From positions 1 through 44,952 of the forward strand of contig SFMG01000013.1 in assembly GCA_004554455.1 (NCBI GenBank): a stretch of 44,952 bases of DNA. The letters are read 5' to 3'. This DNA is from Bacteroidales bacterium. Its GTDB lineage: Bacteria > Bacteroidota > Bacteroidia > Bacteroidales > UBA932. The notes below the pieces were generated by a model. The model made no database searches, was not told the DNA's origin, and was given only the letters and a program-made list of their open reading frames with translations. Numbering within the stretch: the stretch's first letter is position 1; every line of letters begins with the position of its first letter. The position numbers were made by a program, and so were the translations under genes. Shown here in pieces: positions 17,277 through 26,213 of the stretch.

Positions 17277-17279
17277 CTT

Positions 17280-19820
17280 TCATCTGACCCTGCCCCAGAG
17301 GCATTCGAATATCCTGTTACCCTGGCCGTAAACATCCACGGCCGGGGTAATTTCCGTATTGACGTCCTCGAAAAGAAGAAGGCGGGCGTATGCCGTGGGA
17401 TACAGGTCCAGACTGCGGCATACAGACCCGTCAGCGGGATTCAGGAAGCCGCTCAGGTTTGCCGCCGCATAGCGGGCAAGGAACTCTGGGCCATATCCCT
17501 CAGGATCCACCCCGCTGCTTACTTCGAGCTCCACGTCGGCAGGGTCCGGATAAGGGAAGAAGAGCCTGTTCTCAGCTCCCAGGGAGAGCTGGGCCTTCAC
17601 GCCCGTATCGCTGTTGAAAATACTGCCGAATATATCTTCCCAGAGATTGATATTGTCATAAAAACATTCATCGCTGGCAACTGCGACCGTAGCCGAAAGG
17701 GTAAAGGAGTCCGGGCCGCCGGAAGAGATGCGTTCGGTGCAGATCAGGGGCAGGCATATAATCACATCCACTTCGTATGCGCCGTCTATAATCCTGGAAG
17801 TGAAACGGTTGACCACCCTGCCCCGTATGTGCAGCGGACCTGCCGCCGGGGCTGCGGACGCCTTGGAGCCGAGAGGATAGTCGAAGCTGAGCTTCCCGGA
17901 AGCCACCCTCGCGCAGACCTGTTCATCCAGACGCCATTCCGCCCTGCGGCTGACTGCTGCAGGCAGGGAAAGACCGAAGCTGCTCTGTTCTCCGTTGGGA
18001 AGGAATTCCCGGTTTAGACACTCCCCGAGATAGCCGCAATCCGGGAAAGCCTCATCCACCTTGAAGGCGACTTCCTGGGAAAATACGCTGTTCTCCAGGA
18101 AACCATCCCTCCTTTCCATTGCCTGCTTGCCGTAAAAGCATATCCTCGGCTTGCCGGCCACGCTGAGATAGTCCGCATAGCAGCCCATACAGTCTGCAAT
18201 GGAAGAATCAGATATGATTCCGGCACCCGAGGAGTCCTTGAGATAGAGTCTGTCGAAGAGGGACCATACCCAGCTGGCATCCAGGGCCTCATCCGCCCGG
18301 GCATCCGAATCGAAAGACCCGCGCCACTCGTCCATAAGGCAGTCCGGCAGGGGCAGAGGAGCGAAAGTCATAGTCCCATTCCCGGAATAGGGCAGATCGG
18401 CATAGCGGTAGTGCTCCGGAATACGGAATTCCGAGGCATCCACTTCTCCGAAACGGCCGTTCAGAGCGATGTTGGTCACGGAACAGTCATAGCCATCCTC
18501 GCTGGCCTCTATCAGACTCAGGTCCGAGAAGCCGTAAGGCACTGCAGGCGGGTTAATGCTGTACTTGTCTTCGCTGCAGTCGCCGTGACATATACGTACA
18601 AGTGCGGTTTCGTCGCTGCCGGCGGCCGTGGAATATATATAGAAATCGGGATTGCAGCTGCTGCCGTTCTCTTCGGAATAATAGCTCGCCATGCAGATTC
18701 CGTTTGAAAAGCGCCTGGAAACCATATCGTCGTCCGAATAGCCTATGAAATATTGCCAGCTGCCGAGGTCCGGGTCGTAAAATTCCACCCTGTCGCCGTC
18801 GGACAGCTTGAAACGGCGGAACTGTCCCAGATAGAGGCCAATCCTGGTCCCCTCCCCTTTCAGCACATCCCCGCTGATCTGCCAGTCGTCCAGGCCCGAA
18901 TCCACACTGGAGTAAAGTGAGCGCAGGGTGACGGAATAGCTGTGGTCCCTGATGAGGTTGTAATCATTGGAATTGTTCCCTCCCAGGCAGAAACGGTATA
19001 TCATTTCCCCGCTCATCAGGGAGCCGTTCAGACTCACCCTAAGCTCCAGATAGCTGGGCTGTCCCGAAGGAGCCCCCTCCGGGGTTTTCAGCCGGGGGTC
19101 CGAGTTTTCCGAGATGCCGCAGCAATTCTCCAGGCAATAGAACACCAGAGAGTCCCCGGAGGAAGACATGGCATTGAAAGGGTCCGTGCAGCAGTCCCCG
19201 TCAGCAGTTTCCAGAGCCAGGGAATTGCGCACGAAGGGCTGTATGTCCATTGCCGAATTCTTCAGGCTCACGCTTTTAAGCGAGGCATTCTGCTCCTGCA
19301 TGCGCTCATCGGCCTCGAAACGGAATACGATCCTCGAGAACAGTCTCTCCATATTCAGACTCAGCATTCCATCCTCCGAAGGGGCATAATCCTCAAGCAC
19401 GGAAGCCATAGGCATATTGCGCTTTCTGTCTTGCATGTTGAAGGTCGAGAACGGGAGTCTCAGGCCTTTGAGTTCTTCCTCTCCGGCCAACCCGGGCAAT
19501 GTGCTCTCCGCAAGGTCATCATAGACGTTTGCAATGGCGTAGAAACTGTAGCTGCGCCCCTTCAGGAGACTGAGCACGGCGTCCGCCCCGGCTTCAAGGT
19601 AGCTGTAGCTCTCCAGCCGGCCTTCACGGAATACCCAGAGACAGATGTCGTCTATCCCGTCCCCCACTCCCGAATATATGCTCCTGCTCCGGGGCCCGGG
19701 AGCGAAGGACAGGGTTATCTGCACTTCGCTTTCACCGTCTTCCTCCCGCAACGGAAGCCGTTCCTCCCTGCATCCTCCCAGGAGACAGAGAAGCAGGACT
19801 GCCGCAAATGCCTTTCTCAT
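17280..19820 (-). CDS. Large fimbrillin-like (DUF4906-type) lipoprotein
   Basis: An exported 846-residue protein. It has an N-terminal lipoprotein signal with lipobox LLGGC near residue 17 (from MRKAF). The N-terminal third resembles the FimB/Mfa2 to DUF4906 families: EVQITLSFAPGPRSRS, then DDICLWVFREGRL and SYSFYAIANVYDDLA, then a long beta-rich region. Such proteins are surface-anchored, often as minor or accessory parts of fimbriae. The start is the ATG that overlaps the stop of the upstream gene (ATGA); ATG 19826 is six bases further up. With the DUF4493-type gene it forms a two-gene operon. Function beyond the family is unknown. Confidence 0.75.
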   Translation of the reverse strand: MRKAFAAVLLLCLLGGCREERLPLREEDGESEVQITLSFAPGPRSRSIYSGVGDGIDDICLWVFREGRLESYSYLEAGADAVLSLLKGRSYSFYAIANVYDDLAESTLPGLAGEEELKGLRLPFSTFNMQDRKRNMPMASVLEDYAPSEDGMLSLNMERLFSRIVFRFEADERMQEQNASLKSVSLKNSAMDIQPFVRNSLALETADGDCCTDPFNAMSSSGDSLVFYCLENCCGISENSDPRLKTPEGAPSGQPSYLELRVSLNGSLMSGEMIYRFCLGGNNSNDYNLIRDHSYSVTLRSLYSSVDSGLDDWQISGDVLKGEGTRIGLYLGQFRRFKLSDGDRVEFYDPDLGSWQYFIGYSDDDMVSRRFSNGICMASYYSEENGSSCNPDFYIYSTAAGSDETALVRICHGDCSEDKYSINPPAVPYGFSDLSLIEASEDGYDCSVTNIALNGRFGEVDASEFRIPEHYRYADLPYSGNGTMTFAPLPLPDCLMDEWRGSFDSDARADEALDASWVWSLFDRLYLKDSSGAGIISDSSIADCMGCYADYLSVAGKPRICFYGKQAMERRDGFLENSVFSQEVAFKVDEAFPDCGYLGECLNREFLPNGEQSSFGLSLPAAVSRRAEWRLDEQVCARVASGKLSFDYPLGSKASAAPAAGPLHIRGRVVNRFTSRIIDGAYEVDVIICLPLICTERISSGGPDSFTLSATVAVASDECFYDNINLWEDIFGSIFNSDTGVKAQLSLGAENRLFFPYPDPADVELEVSSGVDPEGYGPEFLARYAAANLSGFLNPADGSVCRSLDLYPTAYARLLLFEDVNTEITPAVDVYGQGNRIFECLWGRVR

Positions 19821-20896
19821 TGCCATTTGTATTCGCTGAGGTTCTTGACTCCCGGTATCCCGTAGTAGGCGGAAACTATATCTCCCCTGACAAAGACCTG
19901 ACGTCCCAGATTCTCGGGATGGTCGCAGAGATTGAGTTCGTCACGTATCTCCCCGTCCGGCAGGAACACCGACATACAGGAGGATTTCGAAGTGACCGAA
20001 GACTTGGCCGCTATGGCCAGATGGGTGCGCGAGGAGAAGGGTTTCGCGAATGAAATTCCCGAGGAGGAAGAGGTCAGGTCGCCGCCTACTATATAGCCGT
20101 ACACCCACACGTCTTCATCTCCTATGTTTTCCTTTGCGGACACAACCGAATAGGCATTTGACGGCTCCGCGCCCTTGTCTTTGTCTGCACCTATCACATA
20201 GTTCTCGCTGGTCCAGACTCTCGAAGTGTCGATTTCTATATTGATCCCCCTTTCGGAAGCCGAGCCGGATGGAGCCACGGCCGAGATGTTCACCGTAAGG
20301 ACCTGCTGGCTTGCCAGCGTGCGGCTCAGCAGGGTTTCTTCGGTCCCGTTGTTGTACAGCACAACCGAAACCTGGCCCGGATTGAAGTAGGCAATGCGCG
20401 TTTCCCTATAGGCATAGAGCAGTTTCCCGTCCGTGGATTTCACATAGAGCAGGCCTCCGGGATAGGCCGTCAGAAAGGAGGAATCGGTCTTGAGGCGTAT
20501 GCCGGCATTCAGTTGGGAGCAAAGCAGGTTCACCTTTACGTATGAGCCGGAATTGAGTTTGACCAGCTGATAGTCGCCATACTGCGGAAGGTCGAAGGCC
20601 GGAGCCTTGAATTCATTGGAATAGACCTTGACGCCATAGTTTCCTGCCGGCAATTCCATCTTTTCGGGAGCGGCGCCGAATTTCCCTCCATACACCAGTT
20701 TGCCGGAAGCATCCGTCACCTCCAATATGAAATCATTGGTGTCCGGCAGCGAATAGGCAGCCTTCGTGGACTCATAACAGCGCTCGGCGAAGTTGATTAC
20801 CATCTCCCCTCTCGAACCGACGAGAAGGGATTCACAGGCGGTCGGAAGTACAATAGTACCCAGCACCGCAACACAGGTCAGCATTTTTCTCTTCAT
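19817..20896 (-). CDS. DUF4493/DUF6359-type surface lipoprotein
   Basis: A 359-residue predicted lipoprotein with a signal peptide ending in LPTAC (cysteine near residue 21). An N-terminal region (about 30-215) has a DUF4493-like layout: DFILEVTDASGKLVYGGKF, then ELPAGNYGVKVYS. A C-terminal OB-like region (about 245-359; VWVYGYIVGGDLTS, then LGRQVFVRGDIVSAYYGIPG) resembles DUF6359. It is the first gene of a pair with the downstream lipoprotein and has an overlapping stop/start. A -7 box lies 33 bp upstream. An accessory role in surface fibres or glycan binding is plausible; it is inferred from the families only. Confidence 0.75.
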   Translation of the reverse strand: MKRKMLTCVAVLGTIVLPTACESLLVGSRGEMVINFAERCYESTKAAYSLPDTNDFILEVTDASGKLVYGGKFGAAPEKMELPAGNYGVKVYSNEFKAPAFDLPQYGDYQLVKLNSGSYVKVNLLCSQLNAGIRLKTDSSFLTAYPGGLLYVKSTDGKLLYAYRETRIAYFNPGQVSVVLYNNGTEETLLSRTLASQQVLTVNISAVAPSGSASERGINIEIDTSRVWTSENYVIGADKDKGAEPSNAYSVVSAKENIGDEDVWVYGYIVGGDLTSSSSGISFAKPFSSRTHLAIAAKSSVTSKSSCMSVFLPDGEIRDELNLCDHPENLGRQVFVRGDIVSAYYGIPGVKNLSEYKWQ

Positions 20897-20928
20897 ATCT
20901 TTGTTCGCTGCTCAAATGCAGCTTGCGG

Positions 20929-20936
20929 CAAAAATA
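20929..20936 (-). promoter_or_regulatory. -7 box for the lipoprotein operon
   Basis: TATTTTTG reading leftward fits TAnnTTTG, 33 bp before the ATG at 20896. Confidence 0.5.
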
Positions 20937-21026
20937 TGTCAGAGGAAGATACGAAGCCGATTTCTCAACGGCGATTCAAAAAATCAGTGAAGATTTTGTG
21001 AATTTTGAAAAAAACTGTCTGAAGAT

Positions 21027-21097
21027 AAAAAAAGCCCTGGCACATCAACTGCGACAGGGCCTATCACTTAACCTAAACTTAAACTATGAAAAACTTC
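21027..21097 (-). ncRNA. Candidate small RNA ending in an intrinsic terminator (behind pcrA)
   Basis: Reading leftward, TATATTTG at 21102-21109 could start a transcript of about 70 bases. It ends in a hairpin (GCCCTG...CAGGGC with inner GCA/TGC, 21034-21060) followed by seven T residues (21027-21033). The middle part is AT-rich and shows no ORF. The hairpin and T-run alone would also serve as the terminator of the helicase gene that stops at 21152. The own-promoter reading is supported by the box but a good -33 box is lacking. It is either a short RNA or a terminator with a long 3' tail. Confidence 0.45.
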
Positions 21098-21101
21098 GAT
21101 G

Positions 21102-21109
21102 CAAATATA
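21102..21109 (-). promoter_or_regulatory. -7 box for the candidate small RNA
   Basis: TATATTTG reading leftward, between the helicase stop and the terminator hairpin. A TTTG 23 bases upstream is further than the usual -33 spacing. Confidence 0.4.
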
Positions 21110-21151
21110 GTACAATTTTAATTCGCATACCACAAAAAGAGTAGATTTTTA

Positions 21152-23566
21152 TTAAAAAATTATTCTAAGCTTGGCGTATTTCAAAATAAGCTTCTTTTCC
21201 CCGAAATTGTCGAATTCCACCAGAGCTGTCATATCGGCGGCATGTCCGGAGATGGACTTCAGTGTACCCATGCCGAAGCGGTTATGCTCAACTCTCTGAC
21301 CTTCACGCAGTTCCGACACAGGTGAAGGCACAAACCCAGCCTTCTCCGGCGGTGGCGGAAGATTCGGGCGACGCTCCGTTTTCTGCGCGCCGAAGGACGA
21401 TGGGCGGCTGCCGTTGGATGACGGACGGCTGCCGAAGGACGATGGGCGGCTGCTGAAGGATGACGGACGGTTTCCGAAAAATGGGGATGGCGGGTCCTGT
21501 TTCCGGGATACCTCAAAAGGATTAGTCAATGGATTCCTGAAATATGAGGAGTCAATCTCCTTCAGGAAGCGGGACGGGGAATGGTAGTCGGTCTGCCCAT
21601 TCTTCATCCTGGTCTTGGAGAAGGAAATGACAAGCGCCTTCATCGCCCTGGTGATGGCCACATAGAAGAGACGGCGTTCCTCCTGCAGTTCCTGGGGCAG
21701 CACTGTAGGGCCGCCACTAGGGAAAAGCCCTTCCTCCATACCGCTCACAAAGACGTAAGGGAACTCCAGTCCCTTCGAGGAGTGCACCGTCATCATCGCA
21801 ACCCTGTTTGTGGCATCCTCTCCTTCGCCGTCCTCTGCTCCCATATCTATGCTGCTGAGCAGCGATATGTTCTCAAGATAGTCGGCCAGCAGCACCACTG
21901 GGAGTTCCACGTCCTCCAGTTCGGCGCTGTCGCTTGCAGCCAGCAGCTCTTCCATATCCGCATTGTGCTTCTCCTCTACCACCTGCTTCACGTTGTTCAG
22001 GAGCTCCTCCACGTTTCCGAGCCTGGCCTGGCCCTCCGCGCTGAGGTCAAACTTGAGCATCTGCATCATACCGGATTCAAGGGCTATGGCCCTGGCCAGT
22101 TCATAGGCGTCTTCCCCGGAGGCGCGGGCGCTCAGGGAAGCGATCATTGCGCAGAAGGCCGAAAGTCTGCTTATGGCGGCGCTCTTGAGGCCGTATTCCG
22201 CGAGGCTGTCTCCGGAAGCAGCCTTGAAGAGACTGACTCCCTCCGCCCGGGCTGCGGCAATCACGGCTCCCAGGGTGGTATCCCCTATGGACCTGACCGG
22301 TTTGTTGACTACCCGCTTGAAGGATTCGTCATCATTGTTGTTGACCACGAGCTTGAAGTAGGCCATCATATCCTTGACCTCAGCCCTCTCGAAGAAGGAT
22401 TTTCCCGAGAAAATCTGGTAGGGTATGTTGGCCGCACGCAGTTCCTGCTCAAGGGCCCTGGACTGCGAATTGGTACGGTAAAGTATGGCAAAATCCCTGT
22501 AGGATGCCGAATCCGAAGATATGCGTCCCTTGATCGAGGATGCGATGAGCCGCGCCTCCTCTTCCGGGGTATATCCCTCGATAAGACGTATGAGCTCGCC
22601 CCTGTCGCCCTTGGAGAAGCATTTTTTCTTAATCCTGTCGGAATTCTTCTCTATGAGCGAGTTAGCCGCTTCGACTATGACCTGCGTGCTGCGGTAGTTC
22701 TGCTCCAGGCGGAAGAGCTTCGCCTCCGGATAGTCCTTCGAAAAGTTTATTATATTCTCTATCTGAGCGCCTCGGAAGGCGTATATCGACTGCGAATCGT
22801 CGCCCACTACGCATATATTCCTGTGCTGCCCGGCAAGTCTGCGCAGTATCAGGTACTGCGACCTGTTCGTATCCTGGTACTCATCGACGAGTATATAGTC
22901 GAAACGGGAGGATATTTCCTCCAGCGCCTCGGCGTTGTCGCGGAAAAGTACGTTCATATATACGAGTATGTCGTCGAAGTCCATCACTCCGCATTTGCGG
23001 CAACGGACCATATATTCAGAATATATGTCCGCTATCCTCGGCGTGCGGCGACGGACGTCGGCCTCCATCTGCTCGCGGTCCTGCCTGTAGGCGGAAGGCA
23101 TCACGAGATTGTTCTTGGCCATGGAAATCCTCGAGAGCACGTCTTTGGGCTTGTAGAGACTCTTCTCGTCGAGCCCCATATCCTTGACTATGGTCTTGAT
23201 CAGGCTCTGGGATTCGGAAGTGTCGTAGATAGTGAAGTCCGAAGGGAAGGCGAGAGAGCCGGCGTAGCCCCTTAGGAAGCGGACGAAAACGGAGTGGAAG
23301 GTGCCCATACAGATACGGCGGGCGTTTCTTTCGCCCACCATAGATGCGATGCGTTCCTTCATCTCGTTTGCAGCTTTCCTGGTGAAGGTGAGAGCCAGTA
23401 TCCTCGACGGATCCACCCCTTGGGCAATCATATAGGCGATCCTGCTCGTGAGCACCCTCGTTTTCCCCGACCCCGCGCCTGCCACTATCAGCACCGGTCC
23501 ATTCACACATCTGACGGCGGCTTCCTGAGCCTCGTTCAGACCTTCTAAAACAGCAGTAGTTTCCAT
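21152..23566 (-). CDS. UvrD/PcrA-type ATP-dependent DNA helicase
   Basis: An 804-residue superfamily 1A 3'-5' helicase acting in repair and replication restart. Motifs in order: LNEAQEAAV (Q motif), VAGAGSGKTRVL (Walker A), LTFTRKAANEMKER, ILVDEYQDTN (Walker B), GDDSQSIYAFRGA, QNYRSTQ, TVHSSKGLEFPYVFVSG and VAITRA. The C-terminal tail ends with a Tudor-like region (GQRVEHNRFGMGTL...) as in PcrA. Between the core and this region lies a short repeat tract of RPSSFGS-like heptads, discussed in the findings. The gene is divergent from nqrA. I leave the symbol blank because uvrD and pcrA cannot be separated here. Confidence 0.93.
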   Translation of the reverse strand: METTAVLEGLNEAQEAAVRCVNGPVLIVAGAGSGKTRVLTSRIAYMIAQGVDPSRILALTFTRKAANEMKERIASMVGERNARRICMGTFHSVFVRFLRGYAGSLAFPSDFTIYDTSESQSLIKTIVKDMGLDEKSLYKPKDVLSRISMAKNNLVMPSAYRQDREQMEADVRRRTPRIADIYSEYMVRCRKCGVMDFDDILVYMNVLFRDNAEALEEISSRFDYILVDEYQDTNRSQYLILRRLAGQHRNICVVGDDSQSIYAFRGAQIENIINFSKDYPEAKLFRLEQNYRSTQVIVEAANSLIEKNSDRIKKKCFSKGDRGELIRLIEGYTPEEEARLIASSIKGRISSDSASYRDFAILYRTNSQSRALEQELRAANIPYQIFSGKSFFERAEVKDMMAYFKLVVNNNDDESFKRVVNKPVRSIGDTTLGAVIAAARAEGVSLFKAASGDSLAEYGLKSAAISRLSAFCAMIASLSARASGEDAYELARAIALESGMMQMLKFDLSAEGQARLGNVEELLNNVKQVVEEKHNADMEELLAASDSAELEDVELPVVLLADYLENISLLSSIDMGAEDGEGEDATNRVAMMTVHSSKGLEFPYVFVSGMEEGLFPSGGPTVLPQELQEERRLFYVAITRAMKALVISFSKTRMKNGQTDYHSPSRFLKEIDSSYFRNPLTNPFEVSRKQDPPSPFFGNRPSSFSSRPSSFGSRPSSNGSRPSSFGAQKTERRPNLPPPPEKAGFVPSPVSELREGQRVEHNRFGMGTLKSISGHAADMTALVEFDNFGEKKLILKYAKLRIIF
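21399..21481 (-). repeat. 21-bp coding repeats in the helicase tail
   Basis: About four copies of a 21-bp unit encode the heptad R-P-S-S-(F/N)-(G/S)-S just before the C-terminal domain. Copies differ by a few bases each. This is a likely replication-slippage tract that keeps frame. Confidence 0.75.
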
Positions 23567-23574
23567 TACGGCGG

Positions 23575-23582
23575 CGAATTTA
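23575..23582 (-). promoter_or_regulatory. Near-consensus -7 box for the helicase gene
   Basis: TAAATTCG reading leftward, one base off TAnnTTTG, only 9 bp before the ATG at 23566. If it is used, the mRNA would be nearly leaderless. Confidence 0.35.
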
Positions 23583-23603
23583 AGAAAATTCAGGAAAAAT
23601 TAC

Positions 23604-23611
23604 TATATTCG
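23604..23611 (+). promoter_or_regulatory. Near-consensus -7 box for the nqr operon
   Basis: TATATTCG, one base off TAnnTTTG, 36 bp before the nqrA ATG at 23648. No other promoter-like box lies in this short divergent gap. Confidence 0.4.
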
Positions 23612-23647
23612 CGGCGCGAAAAAGAAATTACTCAAATCATACAGATA

Positions 23648-25012
23648 ATGTCAAACAACATCAACTTAAGAAAAGGACTGAACGTTCCGCTCGCAGGTGC
23701 GGCAGTCCGGACCGTCAGGAAGACCATACTTCCGGATGTTGTCGCAATCAGACCTTCTGATTTCAGGAACCTCACTCCGAAGCTCCTGGTCAAGGAGGGC
23801 GACAAGGTCCTCGCAGGAAGTCCTGTCCTGGCAGACAAGATGTCCCAGAACATTCTCTTCACCTCTCCGGTAAGCGGAACGGTGAGCGGAGTTGTGAGAG
23901 GCGACAAGAGGAAGTTGCTTGCAGTCCTCATCAAGACTGACGAGGTGCAGGAGTATGTTGATTTCGGGATCCGCAAGGTCGATGAGCTCGACGCGGAGGC
24001 AGTAAAGGAGGCCCTGCTTTCCAGCGGTCTCTGGACCGCCCTCGTGCAGAGGCCGTACGGCATTGTGGCAAACCCTGAGCTCAGACCGAGGGCCATCTAC
24101 GTTTCCGCATTCAACACCGCTCCCCTGGCTGCAGACAACGAGTTCGTGCTCGCTGACGAATTCGACAACATCCAGACAGCAGTCCTTGCACTCGCAAAGC
24201 TCACTGACGGTGGCGTTCACGTTTCGTTCAACGCTGAGATCAAATCCCGCTTCGAGGCTCTGAAGGGAATCACCGCCCATCACTTCAGCGGAAAGCATCC
24301 GGCCGGAAACGTAGGCGTGCAAATCAACAACATCAGACCTATCTGCAAGGGAGAGACCGTATGGACCGTTTCCATGCAAATGCTCGCTGCCATCGGAAAG
24401 CTCTTCAACTGCGGACGCTATGACGTCAGCCGCAAAGTTGCCATCACCGGACCTATGGCCCTTGAGACCGCCTATGTAAAGACCGTTCCGGGAATGCCTA
24501 TGAGCGCCATCCAGGGCTTCTACGGCAATGACGCGGAAGAGATACGCTTCATAAGCGGCGACGCCCTTTCCGGCGCAAACGTAGGGGCAGAGGGCTACCT
24601 CCGCTTCCAGGACAACCAGGTCACCCTCCTCAGAGAAGGCAACGAATACGAGGCCTTCGGTTGGGCAAACCCACTGCGTTTCAAGCAGTTCAGCTCATCA
24701 CACACTTATTTCCACTGGCTTCTCAAGCTCCTTTGCCCTAAGAAGGAATATGCACTCGACACCAACCTTCACGGAGGCGAGCGCGCATTCGTCGTATCCG
24801 ACGTCTATGGCAAAGTGCTGCCTATGAGCATATTCCCTGTCTATCTGGTCAAGGCCTGCCTTGCCGGGGACATAGACAAGATGGAGAAGTTCGGAATCTA
24901 CGAAGTATTGGAGGAGGACCTCGCCCTCTGCGAGTATGTCTGCCCGTCCAAGATCGACATCCAGGCCATCATAGCCAAGGGTATCGACACAATGATCAAG
25001 GAAATGGCATAA
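23648..25012 (+). CDS. nqrA: Na+-translocating NADH:quinone reductase subunit A
   Basis: A 454-residue cytosolic-face subunit of the NQR complex, which couples NADH oxidation by quinone to sodium export. It begins NINLRKGLNVPLAGAA, the usual NqrA start. It has the RnfC-like barrel-sandwich segment (VKEGDKVLAGSPVLAD, FTSPVSGTVSGVVRGDKR) and the cysteine near the end (LCEYVCPSK). It is first of six contiguous nqr genes; nqrB follows after 12 bp. Confidence 0.96.
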   Translation: MSNNINLRKGLNVPLAGAAVRTVRKTILPDVVAIRPSDFRNLTPKLLVKEGDKVLAGSPVLADKMSQNILFTSPVSGTVSGVVRGDKRKLLAVLIKTDEVQEYVDFGIRKVDELDAEAVKEALLSSGLWTALVQRPYGIVANPELRPRAIYVSAFNTAPLAADNEFVLADEFDNIQTAVLALAKLTDGGVHVSFNAEIKSRFEALKGITAHHFSGKHPAGNVGVQINNIRPICKGETVWTVSMQMLAAIGKLFNCGRYDVSRKVAITGPMALETAYVKTVPGMPMSAIQGFYGNDAEEIRFISGDALSGANVGAEGYLRFQDNQVTLLREGNEYEAFGWANPLRFKQFSSSHTYFHWLLKLLCPKKEYALDTNLHGGERAFVVSDVYGKVLPMSIFPVYLVKACLAGDIDKMEKFGIYEVLEEDLALCEYVCPSKIDIQAIIAKGIDTMIKEMA

Positions 25013-25024
25013 AACGGAGAAGCT

Positions 25025-26200
25025 ATGAACGTCAGAAATTTTATAGACAGAATCAAGCCGACCTTTGAGAAAGGCGGCAAACTCGGATTCCTCCATTCGA
25101 CCTTCGACGCTTTCGAGACCTTCATGTTCGTCCCTAACACCGTAACCCGCAAGGGTTCCCACATCAGGGACTGCGTGGACATCAAGCGTGTAATGATCAT
25201 AATGGTGCTTGCTCTCGTACCGGCTTTCCTCTTCGGAATCTGGAACACCGGCTACCAGCACAGCGTCGCATACCAGATGAACTGGAACTTCTGGCAGATG
25301 GTATGGTACGGTGTACTGAAGATCGTGCCTCTCTATCTGGTGACCTACATCGTGGGTCTCGGAATCGAGTTCATCTCGGCACAGCTCCGCGGACACGAAG
25401 TCAACGAGGGTTACCTCGTGACCGGCTTCATCCTTCCGCTCATCGTCCCTGTGGACGTGCCTCTCTGGATGCTCGCAGTGGCCACCGCCTTCGCAGTCAT
25501 CTTCGCGAAGGAAGTGTTCGGCGGCACAGGAATGAATATATGGAACCCGGCTCTCATAGCCCGCGCATTCCTCTTCTTCTCCTACCCTAGCAAGATGTCC
25601 GGCGACCTCGTATGGATTGGCGGCCTGAGCAGGGGCAACGAGGCCTGGGCCACCACCGGCGGCGCCCTCGTGGACGGCTTCTCCGGAGCGACTCCTCTGG
25701 CATCCGCAAGTCTCGAGGGACTCAGCAGCCAGGGATACAGCGCCCTGAACATGTTCCTGGGCAACATCCCGGGCTCCGTGGGTGAGACTTCCGTGATCGC
25801 AATACTCATCGGTGCCTTCATACTCATCTTTACCGGAGTCGCAAGCTGGAAGATCATGGTATCCTCCGTCGCAGGCGGACTTCTCATCGGATGGCTCGGC
25901 CAGATCGGCGGAGCGACCGACCTCCCTTGCTGGTACCAACTCATCATGGGCGGTTTCCTCTTCGGTTCCGTATTTATGGCCACCGACCCTGTGACCGCAG
26001 CCCAGACCGAAGCCGGAAAATGGATATACGGCTTCCTGATTGGCGCCCTCGCAGTGATTGTACGTCTGTTCAACCCTGGTTATGCTGAAGGAATGATGCT
26101 CGCCATCCTCCTGATGAACACCTTCGCACCGCTCATCGACCACTGCGTCATCGAGTGCTCCCTGAAAGCAAAGGCCAGGAAATTCAAGAAGATCGCTTAA
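25025..26200 (+). CDS. nqrB: Na+-translocating NADH:quinone reductase subunit B
   Basis: A 391-residue integral membrane subunit with about ten hydrophobic helices. It carries a covalent FMN on the threonine of DGFSGATPLA near residue 221, and riboflavin lies between the NqrB and NqrC/D/E region. NqrB forms much of the sodium path. The protein continues to FNPGYAEGMMLAILLMNTFAPLID, typical of the C-terminus. It is second in the operon. Confidence 0.96.
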   Translation: MNVRNFIDRIKPTFEKGGKLGFLHSTFDAFETFMFVPNTVTRKGSHIRDCVDIKRVMIIMVLALVPAFLFGIWNTGYQHSVAYQMNWNFWQMVWYGVLKIVPLYLVTYIVGLGIEFISAQLRGHEVNEGYLVTGFILPLIVPVDVPLWMLAVATAFAVIFAKEVFGGTGMNIWNPALIARAFLFFSYPSKMSGDLVWIGGLSRGNEAWATTGGALVDGFSGATPLASASLEGLSSQGYSALNMFLGNIPGSVGETSVIAILIGAFILIFTGVASWKIMVSSVAGGLLIGWLGQIGGATDLPCWYQLIMGGFLFGSVFMATDPVTAAQTEAGKWIYGFLIGALAVIVRLFNPGYAEGMMLAILLMNTFAPLIDHCVIECSLKAKARKFKKIA

Positions 26201-26213
26201 TATATATAAAGGT

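Noticed and set aside
21581..23275. Antisense open frame of 564 codons inside the helicase gene
   Set aside because: All helicase motifs are on the other strand; this frame shows only low-complexity histidine/glycine-rich sequence typical of shadows.
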